A DNA stretch of 64,000 nucleotides from Niastella koreensis GR20-10 (GTDB lineage Bacteria > Bacteroidota > Bacteroidia > Chitinophagales > Chitinophagaceae), in the NCBI RefSeq assembly GCF_000246855.1, contig NC_016609.1:4092001-4156000 (forward strand), written 5' to 3'. The notes beneath the pieces are model-generated. The model searched no databases. It was not told the origin of the DNA and was given only the letters and a program-made list of their open reading frames with translations. This document shows, one piece after another, positions 61,923-64,000 of this stretch (position 1 is its first letter; each line of letters opens with the position of its first letter). The translations under genes and the position numbers were made by a program.

Positions 61923-64000
61923 ATGAAGGAAGGGCAGTCTAAAAAAGCATCGGCTGGCGATTTTGTTCGCGTGCGGGGTGCAAGAGAACACAATCTTAAA
62001 AATATCAATGTTGACATACCGCGTAATTCGCTGGTTGTTTTCACAGGCGTATCGGGCTCAGGTAAATCTTCGCTGGCATTTGGAACTTTATATGCTGAAG
62101 CCCAGCGCCGTTACCTGGAATCAGTCTCACCTTATGCAAGACGGCTTTTCAACCAAATGTCCGTCCCTGAAGTGGATGAAATCGAAGGCCTGCCTCCTGC
62201 TGTTGCTTTACAACAACAACGCGGAGCTGTAACCACACGTTCTTCTGTTGGCAGTGTAACAACGCTATCCAACCTGCTCCGTATGTTGTTTTCAAGGGCA
62301 GGTAACTACCCCAAAGGACAATCGATTATCTACGCCGAAGGCTTTTCACCGAATACACCCGAAGGGGCCTGTCCCAACTGTCACGGACTCGGCCGTATCT
62401 ACGATGTGACCGAAAAATCGATGGTACCGGATGATAGCCTCACGATCCGTGAACGCGCTATTGCTGCCTGGCCTACTGCCTGGCAGGGACAAAACCTGCG
62501 CGAGATCCTGATGACACTTGGCTATGATGTAGATAAGCCCTGGCGCGACCTGCCGAAGAAAGACCGTGAGTGGATATTATTTACAGATGAACAGCCAACC
62601 GTTCCTGTGTACTCAGGCCTTTCTGCAGCAGATATGAAAAAGGCCCTAAAGCAGAAATTGGAGCCGAGCTACATGGGCACGTTTACAAGTGCTAAGCGGT
62701 ATCTGATGCAGACCTTCGCTAATACGCAAAGCCAGCTAATGAAAAAGCGGGTAATGCAGTTCATGCTAAGCGCAGACTGTCCGGTATGCAATGGCAAAAG
62801 GCTAAAAAAAGAATCTCTGTCAGTAAAATTTGCCGGTTATGATATTGCAGAAATATCGCGCCTTCAATTGTCTGAGCTTAATAAAATTTTTACACCTTAC
62901 GCCAAACATGCATCGTTTGATTCAATAAATGAAGGGCACCCTGAAAAAGAGATGGTGGCGCAACGTATTGCTGAAGATCTCGTGGCAAGGCTGTCTATAA
63001 TGCTTGACCTCGGTCTTGGCTACCTTACGCCGGAACGCAGCACACCTACGCTGTCGCCGGGTGAGTTGCAAAGACTACGGCTCGCAACGCAGGTACGCTC
63101 CAATTTATTCGGCGTTGTGTATGTACTCGATGAACCTTCTGCGGGCCTTCATCCGGCAGATACAGAAGCATTGCTGCGCGCGCTCGATAAACTGAAAGAT
63201 GCCGGCAATTCGCTTTTTGTAGTTGAGCATGAAGTGGATATCATTCGCCACGCAGACTGGGTGGTAGATGTCGGCCCTGCCGCCGGTGTTAATGGTGGTG
63301 AAATTCTATACAGCGGGCCTTTAAGCGGGTTGCAGGAAGTGAACGGCTCTGTTACCCGGCGATATATAGCACAAGCCATCACGCCCAAACGAACTGTACG
63401 TACTCCGTCAGACTGGCTGCGGCTGGAAGGAGTCACCCGAAACAATCTCAGCCACCTGGATGCTTCTTTTCCTTTAGGTGTTTTAACGAGTGTAACGGGT
63501 ATTTCCGGCTCAGGTAAAAGCAGCCTTGTAAGCCAAACGCTTGTAGAACTTGTTTCGGCGCAGCTTGGCCAGGAAATAGATCCGCCATCAGAAGATCAAC
63601 AGGATTTGCTTCAGGAAGAAACGGTTCTTTCTTCAGGGCGGATAACGGAAGGGATGGAACGGGTTAAACGCATGGTGCGGGTGGATCAAAAACCGATCGG
63701 CCGTACACCCCGGTCTAATCTCGCGACGTACACAGGCCTGTTTGATCATGTGCGTAAACTATTTGCAGGAACGAAAATGGCGAAATCACGTCATTACGAT
63801 GCAGGCCGTTTTTCGTTTAACGTAGCCAAGGGCCGTTGTCCACATTGCGCTGGTGAAGGCTTTGTAATGGTAGAATTGTTGTTCCTGCCAAGTGTGTATT
63901 CCCCTTGTCCTACCTGCCACGGCACACGGTACAACGACAAGACGCTCGAAATAAAATACAAGGATAAGAATATTGCTGAAGTACTCTCGATGACGGTAAA
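61923..64000 (+). CDS. uvrA: UvrA-like ABC ATPase of the UvrA2 type (partial)
   Basis: The frame opens at ATG 61923 and runs off the right edge (692 codons). It shows GAREHNLKNINVDIPRNSLV, Walker A GVSGSGKSSLAF, Zn-module CPNCHGLG and CPVCNGKRL, ABC signature LSPGELQRLRLA, Walker B VVYVLDEPSAGLHPAD, the second Walker A GISGSGKSSLVS and the second CPHCAGEGF...CPTCHGTR zinc module. Between RSSVGSVTTLSNLLRMLFSR and CPNC there is no room for the UvrB-binding domain, so it is of the UvrA2 class, tied to DNA damage or drug tolerance rather than standard excision repair. Start chosen by the Met just before the conserved VRVRGAREHN segment. Confidence 0.9.
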   Translation, partial: MKEGQSKKASAGDFVRVRGAREHNLKNINVDIPRNSLVVFTGVSGSGKSSLAFGTLYAEAQRRYLESVSPYARRLFNQMSVPEVDEIEGLPPAVALQQQRGAVTTRSSVGSVTTLSNLLRMLFSRAGNYPKGQSIIYAEGFSPNTPEGACPNCHGLGRIYDVTEKSMVPDDSLTIRERAIAAWPTAWQGQNLREILMTLGYDVDKPWRDLPKKDREWILFTDEQPTVPVYSGLSAADMKKALKQKLEPSYMGTFTSAKRYLMQTFANTQSQLMKKRVMQFMLSADCPVCNGKRLKKESLSVKFAGYDIAEISRLQLSELNKIFTPYAKHASFDSINEGHPEKEMVAQRIAEDLVARLSIMLDLGLGYLTPERSTPTLSPGELQRLRLATQVRSNLFGVVYVLDEPSAGLHPADTEALLRALDKLKDAGNSLFVVEHEVDIIRHADWVVDVGPAAGVNGGEILYSGPLSGLQEVNGSVTRRYIAQAITPKRTVRTPSDWLRLEGVTRNNLSHLDASFPLGVLTSVTGISGSGKSSLVSQTLVELVSAQLGQEIDPPSEDQQDLLQEETVLSSGRITEGMERVKRMVRVDQKPIGRTPRSNLATYTGLFDHVRKLFAGTKMAKSRHYDAGRFSFNVAKGRCPHCAGEGFVMVELLFLPSVYSPCPTCHGTRYNDKTLEIKYKDKNIAEVLSMTV

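Overview
The window looks like chromosomal DNA of a Bacteroidota bacterium, most likely a large-genome soil member of the Chitinophagaceae (Chitinophaga/Niastella-like). Evidence: a SusC/SusD pair with an STN-bearing SusC, hybrid propeller sensor kinases, type IX secretion (T9SS) cargo with both type A and type B (CHU_C) sorting domains, PorP/SprF, DUF4907, and TAnnTTTG-type -7 promoter motifs. No rRNA, tRNA, CRISPR array, prophage or insertion sequence was recognised.

Layout. 1-7982 (minus): a secreted GH128-like glycosidase (cut by the left edge) behind a giant hybrid two-component sensor. 8024-10704 (minus): a three-gene operon of outer-membrane barrel, Tyr-rich lipoprotein and glutathionylspermidine-synthase-like ligase. 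10983-16942: SPFH/flotillin, MHS-type transporter, TonB-C-like and EthD-like secreted proteins, and a GNAT-ankyrin fusion; a decayed ketopantoate-reductase-like remnant follows. 17270-24084 (minus): a T9SS surface-adhesin operon (repeat adhesin with CHU_C tail, PorP/SprF, PorE-like OmpA protein), next to a propeller histidine kinase/LuxR regulator pair (24353-28033). 28212-37763 (minus): a polysaccharide utilisation locus read sigma factor, FecR, SusC, SusD, IPT/NHL lipoprotein, GH76 alpha-mannanase.

38019-42308: a Crp/Fnr regulator divergent from the most unusual gene of the window, a 755-residue fusion of a trypsin-like protease with an S1/P1-nuclease-like zinc phosphoesterase and a Lys-rich tail; then a GH18-like protein without signal peptide and a small unrecognised protein. 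42448-46338: DoxX remnant, Kelch/T9SS protein and DUF4907 protein. 46965-51587: an AT-rich GNAT gene, S51 peptidase, and an operon of ApbE-DUF2271 fusion, PepSY membrane protein and triple-repeat secreted protein. 51868-58473: ribosome hibernation factor, AI-2E-type permease, flippase-like protein, lipoprotein, AraC regulator, small membrane protein, SDR, BON protein and GyrI-like protein. 58536-59442 is a graveyard of gene remnants (alcohol dehydrogenase, a possible YHS fragment, histidine kinase). The window ends with a DUF418 protein, a small secreted protein and a UvrA2-like ATPase cut by the right edge.

Themes. GH128 (beta-1,3-glucan), GH76 (alpha-mannan) and GH18-like (chitin) proteins together would address the three main fungal cell-wall polymers; this is inference from families. 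Several short remnants show ongoing gene decay between intact genes. The protease-nuclease fusion, whose nuclease module begins at a Trp that in relatives must be a free N-terminus, suggests a self-activating zymogen and is the best candidate for an undescribed system.
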